Shown here: piece after piece, positions 48,854 through 61,685 of the stretch
Numbering within the stretch: position 1 is the stretch's first letter
Layout of the letters: the number at the start of each line of letters is the position of its first letter
Assembly (NCBI GenBank): GCA_037127315.1
Contig: JBBBDQ010000192.1
Span: 4,105,001-4,169,000 of the forward strand
Direction of reading: 5' to 3'
Origin: Ascarosepion bandense
Lineage: Eukaryota > Mollusca > Cephalopoda > Sepiida > Sepiidae
DNA length: 64,000 nt
The notes under the pieces: model-generated
The model's input: only the letters and a program-made list of their open reading frames with translations
Told to the model about the DNA's origin: nothing
Databases searched by the model: none
Program-made: the position numbers and the translations under genes

Positions 48854-49539
48854 ACATCATGACATGCTTTTTTTTTTTTTTTTTTTGGCAATTGAGTGGA
48901 AGGTACCTAAATTCTTTCTTCTGTTTGACTACAACCTCCATTTTTCTCAACAATTTTCTATAAAAAAAATTACTTGTATAATTTGTTTTTTTGGTGCATG
49001 TTTGAAAGAAGTATGCATATTTCCCCCCCCCCCTTTCTTTCAAATGTTCGTTTTTACTTTTTGGCAAGCGGAGGGAAAAAATATAAGAATATTTTTCCAA
49101 ATGAATTTCTAAAAATCTGTAAGCCGTCTTTAATCTGGACGATAGAGATATTTTGGCTCCACTCTGGAAGTGTTAACTGAACAAATGTTTACACTGACCA
49201 GGATGATAAAAGCCAATAGTTCAATAAGGTCATTGTAGACCATTCTAAGTAACTTGTGAATCTTCAATGGCATACTTTTGGGTTGCAAAAGGAATCAGAT
49301 TTTCTTTTTTCTCTATTGCGAGATTTTTAATCGACTTAGTCAATCGGGCGAGTGAAATCTCAAAGGCTATTTGACTAAGTGATAAAAGATAAAGGTTTAG
49401 GAAATAGATTTTAGGTGACCAGGTCAAAAACTGTCTTTACTGTATCTGGACCACACATTAAGAAAATAAAGAAAAGATAATAGAATTTTCCCTTTCTCCA
49501 GGCAATAAAAAAATGCCTGGTTACGAGTAAAGTGTCAGG

Positions 49540-50036
49540 GCTATAAAAACATCCGACAACCTTCGCATGAAGCTTTATTAAGATAAAAAAAAATCCTGGA
49601 AAATACATTGTTAGAGGCTGAGTGCAGATAGGATGTCTGCAGGATGTTTACACATCAAAGGAAGTAAAATTTAAGTACCTTGAAATTTTGGACTTACAGT
49701 CGCCAATGCTTATCTTTTGTTTTAACCTGGTGGTCTAGTGGACTTCCAATTATTCCAACATAAATACAAGTGATTTTTCCGAGCCGATCAGTTCAGCCGA
49801 GCATGTGCTTGAAGTAGCTATGTGTGTCAGGGACACTGAAGAAGGGAAACTCCGTCAGTCAGTTTGGCATTTGATCTTCATTAATTAGAGTTAGAGCTGA
49901 GTGTCACATCGCCTGCCCCAATTGCGAGACTAACTGAACGAAATAAAGCATCAATTAAACTCGTTTGTTCCTTCAATAGTTTATCTTGTGCCCCCAGCTT
50001 GAGACTTCGACTTTTTCAACCAACCCCCGGCAACAT
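49540..50036 (+). mobile_element. LTR-like segment (possible solo LTR)
   Basis: Has a TATA-like gggctataaaaacatc (about 49538-49553), a GC-richer body, an aaataaagcatc signal near 49941 and an end ccccggcaacat followed by tacagtgtggagaacggcca. The last piece resembles the start of a retroelement leader. A TGTTAG...GCAACA pair (49609/50035) would give proper termini but would leave the TATA box outside. The left border is uncertain. Confidence 0.45.
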
Positions 50037-50104
50037 TACAGTGTGGAGAACGGCCACGGGAGAAATTGTTCGGACCTTCATCTGGGGTGTTACAATATTT
50101 AATT

Positions 50105-50805
50105 CTTTATTTAGTTTTTTCAGCATTCTTACATTATTTTTTTGTTTGGGAGGTGGGTAAAGGAGTGCAAACATTGTCCATTGTCCCAACCACTTTCAGC
50201 CACTTTAGTCATTTTAAAAGTTTTTTTAGATGTCGTTTGACTGTTGAGATGTATTTTTGGTGTTGTTTTTGAATACTAGTGTAGTAGGAGCATTTATTCT
50301 GAGCTTCACATGTTGAGTGTGGCTGAATTCGAGTGTGCATCTTTCTATTTGTTAAAAATCTTTCAACATAGCATTTCCACTGTTAAATAAGGTGAAGTTG
50401 ATAGTAGGAGTGAGATGTTTGAAGTAATGTCATTTATATAGAACTTTAGCATTTTTGATCAGAATGTTTTTTTAAAGGTTCTTGTACATTGTGGGTAGCA
50501 AAATGTTTTTCATAGCACTAGGACCAGATAAGTGACATGTGAGACATCTACTCGAAGATGTGGTAGTATGGCCGAATAATAAACACTCCAACTAGTATTC
50601 AAAGCAACACAAAAAAAAAAGATCCATTTTAAACAGTCAAAACATGAAGAGAAATTAACAACGACTAAAACAAACACCCTTAAAAAAAATGGTTAAAGAA
50701 GTGGCTGAAATCACTTGGGGAAATGGACAATAAAAACAATTGTTGCATTCACTAATTCCCACTAAACAAAAAACAAATGTAAGAAAATGCTGGAGAAAAC
50801 ACACA
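50105..50805. repeat. Large degenerate foldback
   Basis: The left arm (about 50110-50300) and right arm (about 50570-50800) are imperfect inverted complements. Shared blocks are tttgaatactagt, ttcagccactt and cagcattcttaca-like. The centre is near 50440. It is older than the foldback at 34.0-34.4 kb. Confidence 0.6.
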
Positions 50806-50999
50806 CACATTTTCCATTTTTAAACAAGTTATTTCGCTATCCAGATTTCTAATATGAGTGGTGACTTCAGGCGATTTTTAATAACTGATTTTACCTTTTA
50901 CCATTTTTCTTTTTAAGAACTCACTTGTAATGGTGTTTTATTTAAATGTTCACATGGTAGAGAATTTATGAACGCACACTGTTTAAATTCAAACGAATT

Positions 51000-52295
51000 A
51001 TGACGTTTTCATCCATGGTTGTATGAACCTAAGAGGTATTTCTTAGTGTGAATGCATTTAGTCATAACTTCTGTTCTTTCATTTAACAGTTCGTCTTCTA
51101 CATACTTGTCCACCGTTGTAAGGCTTTGCTGTTTTTACAATGCTCCACGTTATGTGTGGATCTTTTTCATATTTTGATTTCAATTTCCAAACGTGGTTAG
51201 CCAATTTTGTATTGTTTTAATTTTTCTATTTTAAATGTAAATCTGTGGTTGAACCACCTGGTCTTGAAGATGTCTTTGGTTGAGCCCAAATATATTTTGT
51301 TTTGGCCATCTGGGTCATGTATCTCTGCCTTATAAATTATTTCTTTTGTGTTGCAGAGACCTTAAAGTGGACATTTATTTTTGTCCCTGCAGTTGCATTC
51401 TTTGTTGGTGGTTTTGTTTTGTATGATGCTATTTAAGTTTCTGGCGTTTTGTTTTTTTATGAAACTATCTAAATTATTAGTGGGTAGAAAAATAACTCTT
51501 TTAAAAATGGAAAATATTCAAAAGTTCTACAATATAATTGTATCAAACACTTTTTATACAAATGTGTACTGGTCTAATCCTATTAAGACCAAAAACTAGT
51601 GAAAATAAATTCGACAAATTTATAAATTCATTATTGATAATTTATTCTGTAGATATTTTATAAATATCCAGCTTCTCAGAACAAAATTTTCCACAAAAAT
51701 GAATGGGTTAGATTTATCCAGATGAAAGGAATTGTGGGGAGACAGGGGAAGAAGGAAAACATTTTATTGATAGGAGAAGGGGTAAGATATACAGTGTTAA
51801 TCTTTAAGTATGGATGTCACACTATATATTGCTGTCTAGCAATGAATAACTGTCAGACACAATCCTGACATTGTCAAACACTCTACCTTCTGGAAGAGTC
51901 TTATCTAGGGAAAATAAAACAAGTTTTGCCCAAGCACCCACATTAAAAAGGCCTTGTGCCAGATTTTGTCTGAAATGGGGAGGCAGCTATACACACACAT
52001 ACACACACAAATTAAGATGTCTGAATGACATACAAAACCTGAAATAAATAAAATCTTTGTTATACAAATGAAAACCTTTCAAGATAACTTTTTGATGATC
52101 CCAAAGGGCAATTTTTTTACTATTTGGTAACTGCTGCAAATACAATATTCTAATTGCTCAAATACACTATCAAGATGCATACACATAGGCGTACAGTGAA
52201 TAATAAACCACAACCAATGCATACATTTTTAACCAAATGCTACTATCCACTATCATGAGTATGTGTGTACACAACTACCCATGCACCCAAATAGC

Positions 52296-52351
<56 letters not shown>

Positions 52352-54480
52352 CACACACACACACACAAGTGTTCGTGCATTAGTAGGAATTATATTTACT
52401 AAGTGACTGAATATAATAACATTGATACATAGCAATACAAGTAATTGCTGACATAGTCCAAAAGAGCATGAACAAAATTGACAAAATATTACTAACAATG
52501 CTACAATCAAAAGATACAAATACACAACTAATGAGAGCTACTAAAATATACATGCACTGCTACTCTTTTGGTATTGATTGAAATTTGTAGAATATCAGAA
52601 CATCCGCACACAATTTTGCGCTATGCCACTGACTATAAATGGACAGTATAATCACTAGTGATAGCACTTAAAAAAAAGATATACACAAATGCATTGAGTG
52701 ATATCTACTATTTGCTGTTAAATCAATTCTAGAAAGAAGAAAGTTAGCCAAGGCAGAATTACAGTAACAATCACAAATAAAGACAAATGAAAGCATAGAG
52801 TGTTGGGCAATTGCAATGCTTTCGATGTCGTTGTTGTCTGTCTACCTCTCCTCCTCAGCTGCCCACAATGAAATAAGACGGAATAGTAAAAATTGATTTT
52901 AAGAAGCCAAACCAAGGACAGCAATAATAACATGCCCCACAGTTGCAACAGCCAGCTTACAAAAGGGAGGAAGGGTGAGGGTGGAAAGAAAAAGCAATCA
53001 ACATAGTGACTGCAGTAAAGATGAAGGAAAAATTACCTGAGTGATGATGGCAGCAGCAGTTGGCAGAGTAGCAGATGAAACAGATACAATGCCTCTACAC
53101 TTTGCAGGGGTGAGAGGAAGTAGCAGGAAGAGCTGATTTGTCAAATGCCCTCGTGTCCCTGACTTGGCTACCATCAGGATCATAAATGCTGGATTTCTGT
53201 GGCCAGTTGCTACGTGTTCTGGACATACATGGGCTTAGCTAGAGAGTAACAGTAGCAATGGAGGTAAAAGACAAGATAGTATCCAGTCAGCTATTTGGAG
53301 TGGGATGGGAGAAGAGGAGAGTCAGGACTTAGAAAAAGGCTAAACGAGTTATTGAAGGACGGATACAAACTTGAAGATGACAAAACATACATTGGTCATG
53401 GATGCAGGAAAGAATCTTTTGTATTGACTAGTGAACTAGATTATTCTTATTACCATCTTAGAAATCTGAAGTGAAAGTAACTATGCATCTTTCCCATATC
53501 GATGTAGGCCAGAGAGCCAAAGTAGAATGCTTTTCAGTATTTTTGTTTAGTAGAGGATAGTAAGATATTAAACTTTTAAAAGGACTAAACATCTACCCAG
53601 GGAAGAAGTTTACAGAAAATAACCAAAAATAAAAGGATAAAAAACAAGTAGAGTGTGAGCTGCAGAGAGTGGGGGTGAGAATAAACAAACATCAAAACAA
53701 ATGAATGAACTGATAAAAAACAGCAAAATTTGTAAGAAAGAGAAAGAGCTTGTACATCAACATTGTCTCACTAACAACAAATTATTTCTTTTTGCTTTGA
53801 TAATACTAATTTTTATGTTACAAAAAAAAAAAATGATCACAGAAGTGCTAAAAAAGTACATTTATAACACCTTTCCACCATAATTTCTTTTCCTGAACGT
53901 TGCTGCATACAACTTAAAAGATGTTTCCTAACTGCTATAATTCTGTATGAGAGAAAATATTTCTTATAGGAAATGGAAGGAAAAAATTAAGGGAGACTGG
54001 ATAATGAAAATAATTATGTATTGAATATTTACATGTGAGGGTTATTTGCCCAATACACTTTAGTTTGCTAGGAGAACCAACTCAAGGGAAGTAACCATGC
54101 AACAGTATCAAATTAAAAAAAAAAATCCTTGAAGATTAACATACCAAACCAAGCATAGTGGTAATCTGAACACTAATATTACTGACACAAACTCAAATAA
54201 GAATAAAATCTGGGCAAGTCTTTATTTTTGTTTAAGTTCATAAAATGTTTGGTAATTTAAAAATGTTTAATGTTTGGTGATTCAAACATGTAAATAAAAA
54301 TCCCAACCCTTTTTCCCAATTAGTTCCATATACAATGTCTCCAAAGAGGATGTCAGTGCCATTATACATGTAGAGCTACATTCTGTTACTAACATTTGCA
54401 TGAGTTTCTGATTTTTTAAAATATATTTCATTATAATATTAATAGTCCCTTTCTATTAGTAAGGTTTGCCTTAATTCCTG
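51000..54480. other. Intron sequence, mostly unassigned
   Basis: AT-rich. It contains (TA)n at 52304-52347 with (AC)n at 52349-52367. Purine-rich patches occur around 52730-53400, but no exon or transposon motif was recognised. Confidence 0.5.
52304..52367. repeat. (TA)n(AC)n microsatellite
   Basis: About 22 TA units followed by about 10 AC units. Confidence 0.95.
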
Positions 54481-54689
54481 AACATTGACAATCCCTTCTT
54501 TATTGATTTGTTTCTTCCCTATGGTTTATCAACCCTTTAAAAATTATTTAAAGCCAGAGAATATTTTTATATTAAAAGAATTTTTGAGGGAAGATAATAG
54601 TTTAGTTATACAAGTCTTACTAATCTATAGCTGGAGAGAGAAGAGATGGATTCCTATTTTTCCAAAGGGTATTTGCACATAAGTGAATA

Positions 54690-54769
54690 TAATGAACCCA
54701 ACTGGAATCAGAACTCTAATCTCCAATTAACAATTCTGGGCCATTATCCATTACACCACTTGCACATCC
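54690..54769 (-). mobile_element. tRNA-Arg-like second half of the composite SINE head
   Basis: Directly after the 5S block, the minus strand reads GTGGTGTAATGGATAATG, close to the D-arm/A box of tRNA-Arg (GTGGCGCAATGGATAACG). About 35 bases later AGTTCTGATTCC sits where the B box GGTTCGAATCC should be. The T-stem is decayed. The sequence then runs into an unassigned body (about 54690-54480) that could be the SINE core. Confidence 0.7.
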
Positions 54770-54888
54770 AAGCTTACAGTACCTGGTATTCACTAGTGGT
54801 CACTCATCTAGGTACTGACCAGGATTGACATTGCTTAACGTTGGTGATTGTATGGAAACCTGTTTTTCAACATTATGTAGATGTAAGC
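54770..54888 (-). mobile_element. 5S rRNA-derived SINE head
   Basis: On the minus strand this 119-nt block aligns end to end with animal 5S rRNA. It starts GCTTACATCTACATAATGTT. The middle ATCACCAACGTTAAGCAATG matches ATCACCGAAGTTAAGCAACG, and GGTCAGTACCTAGATGAGTG matches GGTTAGTACTTGGATGGGTG. It ends GAATACCAGGTACTGTAAGC. The length equals a full 5S gene. Substitutions throughout mean it is not a working rRNA gene. A tRNA-like block follows directly. Confidence 0.85.
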
Positions 54889-54889
54889 T

Positions 54890-57800
54890 TTGTCATTCAA
54901 AGCATGTAGAATGTAAACACAGAAAAATACATATCAATTCTATAGGCAGGACTTGCTACAAGATTTACTGGCAGTTACCTAACAAAAATAGACCCATTTT
55001 CATTGAGGATGTTCATGTATTTCTTTACTAGGTTATGTTAAGTTTGGAACAAAGCCAAAGAAAAAAGTTTGACAATATTTGGTTCTAAAAGTGATTGACA
55101 TAAATCCAATTGAATATGTTGGAGTTATTCTGAAAATAAGGAAACAAGAAAATGCTTCCACAAATAAATTCTTATTAATGTTCTTCATTTGATATCCCAT
55201 AAGATAGATCTGATAAGTTTTCAACCTTAAATTTTAATTCTTATAAAACGTTCTTGAATTGTATACATCACCGAAAAAAGCTTTTTGAAAATAATGACGT
55301 TTATTTACTTTTGTCATGCGTCATTAGATGTTTGAATAAAGAAAATAAGGATATCTGTTTATTTTTGTCCCACATGTAGATATGAAAGAGGGAGACAGAT
55401 AATTTTTTGTGAGATTTTTTTTTTTCTGTTTTTTTTTTAATGACATTTAAGATGTTACATTTATTATTCAGCTGTTAATTTTGTCATATAGTTAAAGTCT
55501 CTGATTGTCAGTCAATGGTGCACAAAGCCTACGAGAAAGCCTTAAATGGAATGAGTAAGCTGATAAATTATTTCCAGAAATATCTTTCAGGAATTTTATA
55601 AGAATGTGATCATAAATAGAAAGCATACATTGACAAGATTACTTTTGTAGGGCTCAACACTTCTAAAATCAGATTATCTGTGTCCTTAGGATCAAAGTGT
55701 TATTCCCCAGCATTATTCTGCCTAAGATCAGTGTAATATCTGTGCACTTTACCTAGGATCAAAATGCCACTCCCCAGCTTTCTGCCTAGGATTAGTGTAG
55801 TATCTCTGAATTCTACCTAACGTGTGATTTGCACATTAATTTTACTATACTGCTCAAGCTGCAGAACATTTGGCATAATGTATATGTCATTTACCTATTT
55901 ATGTACAGGTTTGAATCAGACTAGGATTCACTTGCTAATTTTAGACGTTTACTTTTAGCATGACAAAAATTATGCAATGCACAAAGAAAGATACAGAAAA
56001 AGGTAAATTATTATCTACAATATGATAGTAAATGTGTAAAAATATTGGAAATAAACAGAACGATAAAGTAAAAAGAAGGAAGTCTACAAAAAGGAAAACA
56101 GAATGAAGAACAAGAATTCTGAAAGAAGAGGAAGTGATCATCTCTAAAATTTTATATAAATAATCAGTGCAAAACTCTTCAATCTTCTTCATACTCAACT
56201 GAGTCTTAATAAGCAAAATATATTTATCATTTTTTACATTATTTTGTAGCAAGTGTAACAGCAGTTATCATTGAAATTTCAGTATGGGGGAAGAACTATT
56301 TTTGCCTAGAGCTCAGTTACCTCCCCTTATATTACCGTGTTTGGGGGGGGGGGGGGGAGGGGGGGGGCATGTCAGACTAAAAAAAAAATTAAGACCTGAA
56401 GATTGAAATCTAACTAAAAAAAAAAAAAGTAGATTTTACCAAAAAACAGTGAGGAACGAAAGAATGTTAAAGACGGTGCAAAAATATTAACTCTTAAACA
56501 TCATTTTCTTCTAATTCACGGCAGTTATTTCCATCAGAGGCATAATTAGAACCAACATTAATCTATTTCAGTAATGTTTCATTGTAAACAACCCACAAAT
56601 ACAGTAAAATTTCTTAAATAAAAAATGTTATTGTTGCAATAATTTAACTGAATAATGGTCCAAAATGGTGAAATGGTTTTCAAAACACATGCAAAACTGA
56701 ATCAAAAGTATTTTTACTTGGCAGATCTTTTAAGGGAATAAAGCACAGAAATTTATTTTCAGGATAACTTAGTTAAAATTGGCAACTTTAGCAAAAGTTG
56801 CCCCAGCTTTACAGCTGGAAAGGATAGAATCACTGCAAAGATGTCAAAAGATAGTGGAACAACCTTGGTAATATGTTCTTTAACTTTTGTCATTTTTGCA
56901 ATATGCAGTGGTCTAAATTTATGCACAAATATCTAATTATCAATGAATTTCACTTAAAAAAAAAAAAAAAAAAAAAAATGCTAGAAACTTTTTTCTGAAC
57001 TAATATTTTAGCCTCATTAATTTATTTTCAAGTATGTTTTGTGCTTGCAAGAAAAGAAAAACTGTCTTTTTTTTACCTGACAAAACAAATCTAATACAGC
57101 TTTGCAAAGACATCCACACATTGTTTTCTGTCTAAGTTTCTAACTGATATTCAACATTTCTGCAGACAACAAAATCTTTGATTTTTTTTAATTAATTCTT
57201 TTGCAGAGGGAATTGCATAAAGTTCTTATTTTTATCATTTGCATAATAAAAATGTTCTCATTTTTAATGATAAAGACGCAAAGACAAATTTGGCAAGCAG
57301 ATTAGACCGAGATTTTTCCGCATTCTTTCATATGTTGCAAGTTATGTGGTGGTTCTGCAAAGTGAACATTTTGATCATCCAATAAATGCAATGAAAAGTT
57401 TGGCAATCAAGAAAGCAGAGTAAAACTTTATAATCCTTAAATTATTTTCATACAACTAATACTATATGGTAAGGCACATTATCTTGATGAAACTTAAATA
57501 CTTTCCAAATGAATAATAGCTACTCATGACAACTGAACTCAAATATGGCACAAGTCATAATATTTGAGAAAGCTTCGATGTAGTTTTTTAGTTGTCATAT
57601 GCATAACCATTAAGATGATTACACGTCGATTCGGGGATATTTACATTTTCACATCTATGGACAGATATGAGTTATCTCTCCTAAATCATGACAAATGGAC
57701 AATGATAAACAAAGATAAGAAAATGAGATCACTGTTTGATTGATATAATCGAACTGTAATCTTCCCAGGTCTGCTTCAATATAAACACATGCACTGACCA

Positions 57801-58090
57801 ACAATTCAAGGATGAGCGACAATGCGAAATGATTTTTGATATAAGATTTTAATAAGTAACAAAATATTAAAATAAAAAAAATATAAGTATGAATAAGAAT
57901 GTCTAATGACCAGAACCTCAAAACTTATGTTCGGACACCCAACTTAGTCGAAATAACAATTCACAACAAATATTAAAGGAATACAGGTGAATACGAATGC
58001 AAGAGATTAACACAATTAGCACATATGGTATGGTGTTCGTGGTAACATAATATTCGTGAAAGTGTATGTATTTTCTAATACGGGCCTAAG
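54890..58090. other. Intron sequence without recognisable features
   Basis: AT-rich, with a G-rich run at 56344-56368 and an A-run near 56957-56978. A duplicated phrase (accccccagc-type: cctaggatcaaa/actccccagc, about 55687-55800) recurs twice. No coding segment was recognised. Confidence 0.5.
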
Positions 58091-58099
58091 AATATAATA

Positions 58100-58560
58100 A
58101 CTTATCTTTATATCAGTTTCTTCTCTTGTTTTACTGTTTTTTCTTTTTCTTTCTTTATACAACTTCGGACTCAATCACGATCCACTTGAAATGTATGTAA
58201 CTGCAACTTTCTTTACTTTTCTTTCAGTTGACTGTTGTATTTTCAGCATACAATATCCGCAATCTACTTTCTTTCTTCAAACAAGCGTCGTATTTTCAGC
58301 ACACAAGTAATTCTGCGGTTTCTTCTCTTCACTATCTCTTGGTTCGCATGTCATCTTCTCTGCGTTGCTATCTTTTCTTCTTTTTTGATAAACGATTTGG
58401 TTTCGTCTTCTTCCTCTTGTTTTAACAAATAAGAATCAGCATACAAATAACTACAGTTTCTTCTCTTATCTTCTCTCCGTCGCTATCTTCCTTGATAAAC
58501 AATTCGGTTTCGTCTTGTTTTAATGAATAAAAATTTATACACTTGTATTTCTTATCCGGA
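58100..58560 (+). repeat. Pyrimidine-rich segment with tandem duplication
   Basis: cagcacacaagtaattctgc (58297) and cagcatacaaataactacag (58437) start two versions of one unit, both running through gataaacgattt/gataaacaattc and ggtttcgtctt to ttttaa. A third start is at about 58246. gaataaaaatttat near 58524 looks like a polyadenylation signal, so an LTR origin is possible. Confidence 0.5.
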
Positions 58561-59088
58561 GTTGCTTAAGATGAATTGGTCAAATTACGTCATTATCTCA
58601 AATGCATTTTCCTTTTCATTCATAAGTTATCAGCACTCAGCACTCATGACTTGTTCATTCAAGATCTGATCTGCAACTGACTTCCAATCTCTGCGCCAAA
58701 AGACAAGTCATGTGGAAAGCAGACTTTAGCTCCTGCTGCTTCACGACCTCATGTCTAGTCTCTGTCTATTCCCTGTCTAGACATTTGTTACTAAGGGTAT
58801 CTGGGTCAACCAACTTTGACCTGCTATCCCAAAACTGACTTTAGGCTCTCATGTGACCATCTCCTTGTTACCACGCAGTGACCAATCTTAATATATGTGT
58901 GTGTAGGTGTGTTTGTGGCTATCTATATCCATAACAAGTCATAACAATTTGGTCTTAAACAAAGTTACTCCTTTCTTTTTACTCATAATTGCAATATTTA
59001 AAACATCAAAATGAAGTAGTCAAGACCAGCTTACCCAGAAGCAGCAGCATTTTCAAATTCTGTCTAATGCTCATTTTGTGCTTTATAC

Positions 59089-59233
59089 CAGTGTTTTCCA
59101 AAATGGGTCATGACAAGTTTCAGGTTTCATAATTTTTACAGCACCATCAGGGTAATATATGGGTCACAATTTATGAGCCACAGAAAAATGATGGCTTCAA
59201 AGTGAGCAATGACCTAAAGGTTAAGAACCACTG
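59089..59233. mobile_element. hAT-type MITE
   Basis: This 145-bp element starts cagtgttttccaaaatgg and ends gttaagaaccactg, giving hAT-like CAGTG/CACTG termini. It is flanked by an 8-bp duplication with one mismatch (ctttatac at 59081-59088, ctctatac at 59234-59241). An 8-bp duplication is the hAT signature. Non-coding. Confidence 0.82.
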
Positions 59234-60084
59234 CTCTATACCACTGTTACATAACTCAATAAAAAATGTCGGTCACTGGCAGACTACAGTGGCTGATGGA
59301 ACAGAGAGTATGGACATCAACTAACTTTGTAGTAATCAAAAGAACTGTTATCCTTGATCAATGATACCATGACTAATTAAGAAATTACAAAGGAATTGAA
59401 TTAGTATTAGAAATGATAACAGCAGTTAAGGGAAAAATCAACCACAACTTGACCAACCAAAAAATCATCGAAGTTTGTATTATTTTTAAAAGGTAGAAAA
59501 AATGTGCTCAAATTAGATTCAGTATCTGAGGCTTTAACTTCAACCCAGCAGTTTAGTCGGTGTAATTCTTCTTAGATAGACAAACAAAAGCACCTCTTAC
59601 TCACCTTCATTTTCTAGCCAACACTAATACAGAAAGTACAGACTCATTATATTGCCTGCAGAGTAAGACAAAAAACAATGGTCTGTAATATGCAATAATG
59701 AGTATGAGAAATCCATCCACAAAGAAGCTGATCAGTACAGAATAGAGACAGGTTTGCTTTGCCAACATCAGCTAGTCACATGCATATAAAGAATACTGCA
59801 GGTCAGCTGTGGTTGAAAAATGTTGCTTCATGGCTTCTCAGTTCTATACAAATTACAAACTAAAAACAAATTAGAGATTACAAGCAGATTATTTTATTTT
59901 TACCTACAAAAAAAAAACAAAATCTTTCTAGAGATGGACATTTTATAGTTCTATTTACTGGAAATATTTATATATATTGTAATTTTGTTATTACAATGGT
60001 TTTCGCCACACATTATTCGGACTTAACTGAAGATAAATATGATATTATAATGACCACTAAGACAATCAAGAACAATGGATAAAA

Positions 60085-60363
60085 AAAAAATTTGGTGACC
60101 AATTTAACATTACAATGGGTGTGTTAAACTCTGCAGAGTCTTCCAATCTCAATGGTTTATTTGTTCTATATAACCTCACTGCACACTATGACATTAACAC
60201 ACATGACATAGGGTTATATAATTTAAAACTAGTAAAGTTCCTTGATGTAACACTGGACTTAGTAAATAAGTATCAACCATACATAAAACTTAACGAATAC
60301 CCATTATACATCCACCTAAAGTCTAAGTCTCATCAAACATGTACCCTCCTCTATAGAATATAG
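60085..60363 (+). pseudogene. Penelope RT fragment
   Basis: TMGVLNSAESSNLNGLFVLY, then NLTAHYDINTHDIGLYNL, then KLVKFLDVTLDLVNKYQPYI and KLNEYPLYIHLKSKSHQT. These match the SAE..L.GLY.LY and V.FLDVTL.L...Y.PY.K.N..P.YIH blocks of Penelope RT. The catalytic YRDDG segment that should follow DIGLY is deleted. Confidence 0.82.
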
Positions 60364-60689
60364 AATTAGTAAAAACTCTTCTAGTGAAGACTAATTTTAT
60401 AGTGATTTTTATAATACCATAAGGAATAGTGGCTATAAAAACCATGATATTAAATACATAAAAGTAAAAAAATATGACTATAACAGGAAAAAATAGAAAA
60501 AAAAATTTGGTATACACCCCCCTTTTGACCAAATGGTTAGCACCAAGTTAGGGCTGAAGTTCAATTTAATTAAGAAATATTTCTTAAAAAAATTTACTTA
60601 GAAGGTTATTATTAACAAAAATACCCTTAAATTAGGTTATAGTTGTCCAAATAATCTAGAATAAATTATTAAAAATCATAATAAAATCT

Positions 60690-61135
60690 GAAATCAGCAT
60701 GTAAAGCAAAGTAACAATAATTATCCAAATAATGAAGATAATACAAATTTATGTAATTGTCGAAATCCTAACAATTATCCACTGGAAAATTGCTTACCAA
60801 TGTACTATATCATCAAATGAAAATTCAACTATTAAAGAAGTTTACATTGGATATACTAAGAACACTTTTAAAAAGAAGTGGTATTTGCATTTAACTTCCT
60901 TAAAAAATAACACATACTGAAACCAAACACCCCCTTTCTGCATACTTTTAGCAGTTAAAAGATACAAATAAAAACCCTAAAGTAAATTGGAAAATTCTAG
61001 AAAAAAAAACAAGAATCTGTAAATCATTCTAGGACATCTACCCTCTGTGCCTGAATGAAGAGCTGCAGATTATAAGGTTCCCTAAAAATAAAGTGCTGCT
61101 TATTCATAAAAATGAATTAACAGTTTTATATAAAA
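60690..61135 (+). pseudogene. Penelope GIY-YIG endonuclease remnant
   Basis: Mixed frames give CNCRNPNNYPLENCLPMYYI (Cys-rich lead), STIKEVYIGYTKNTFKKKWY and LHLTSLKN (the GIY-YIG strand and following helix), then SAYF and NKNPKVNWKILEK, and LCLNEELQIIRFPKNK. This nuclease cuts target DNA in Penelope retrotransposition. Frameshifts and stops inactivate it. Confidence 0.78.
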
Positions 61136-61348
61136 ATAAAAAATATTTTTCTCCAAAATTTAATGAATTACATTTGTTGATTTATAACTTATTCTCTAAT
61201 ATTACTTAAAAATTATTTGACTAAAATGACTCACACAATACTTATTTGGTTTTCTTAACTCAATATACCTTAACCTTACTATATCATAATTACTTAATTG
61301 TAATTCTAACCTAAACATTCCAAACCCTTTAATTCATGATATAGTACG

Positions 61349-61351
<3 letters not shown>

Positions 61352-61396
<45 letters not shown>
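61352..61396. repeat. (TA)n microsatellite
   Basis: About 22 TA units inside the 3' part of the Penelope remnant. Confidence 0.95.
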
Positions 61397-61398
<2 letters not shown>

Positions 61399-61685
61399 CT
61401 AATCTGTTAAAAATTATTGTCTACCCATTTAAATAATGTATGCTTCCAGTATATATCTTACCCAGACAAAATTAAAAAGTGTCAGGTTTTGACATTATGC
61501 TACTTTTGCAACCCAAATTTTCAACTCCATAGTTCAACCTAATTTTCACTTTTGATTGAGCAATATTGACACACCTACAAGCATATTGTTTAACTTCCTT
61601 CAACTACCACTCCTTTTTTTTCTAAATAGCCATGAATTCATTTTATATATTTTCTAAATAAATCATTTCCACCACTTATTTCAAA

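Noticed and set aside
54770..54888. Functional 5S rRNA gene
   Set aside because: About a quarter of positions differ from animal 5S rRNA, and it is fused to a tRNA-like block.
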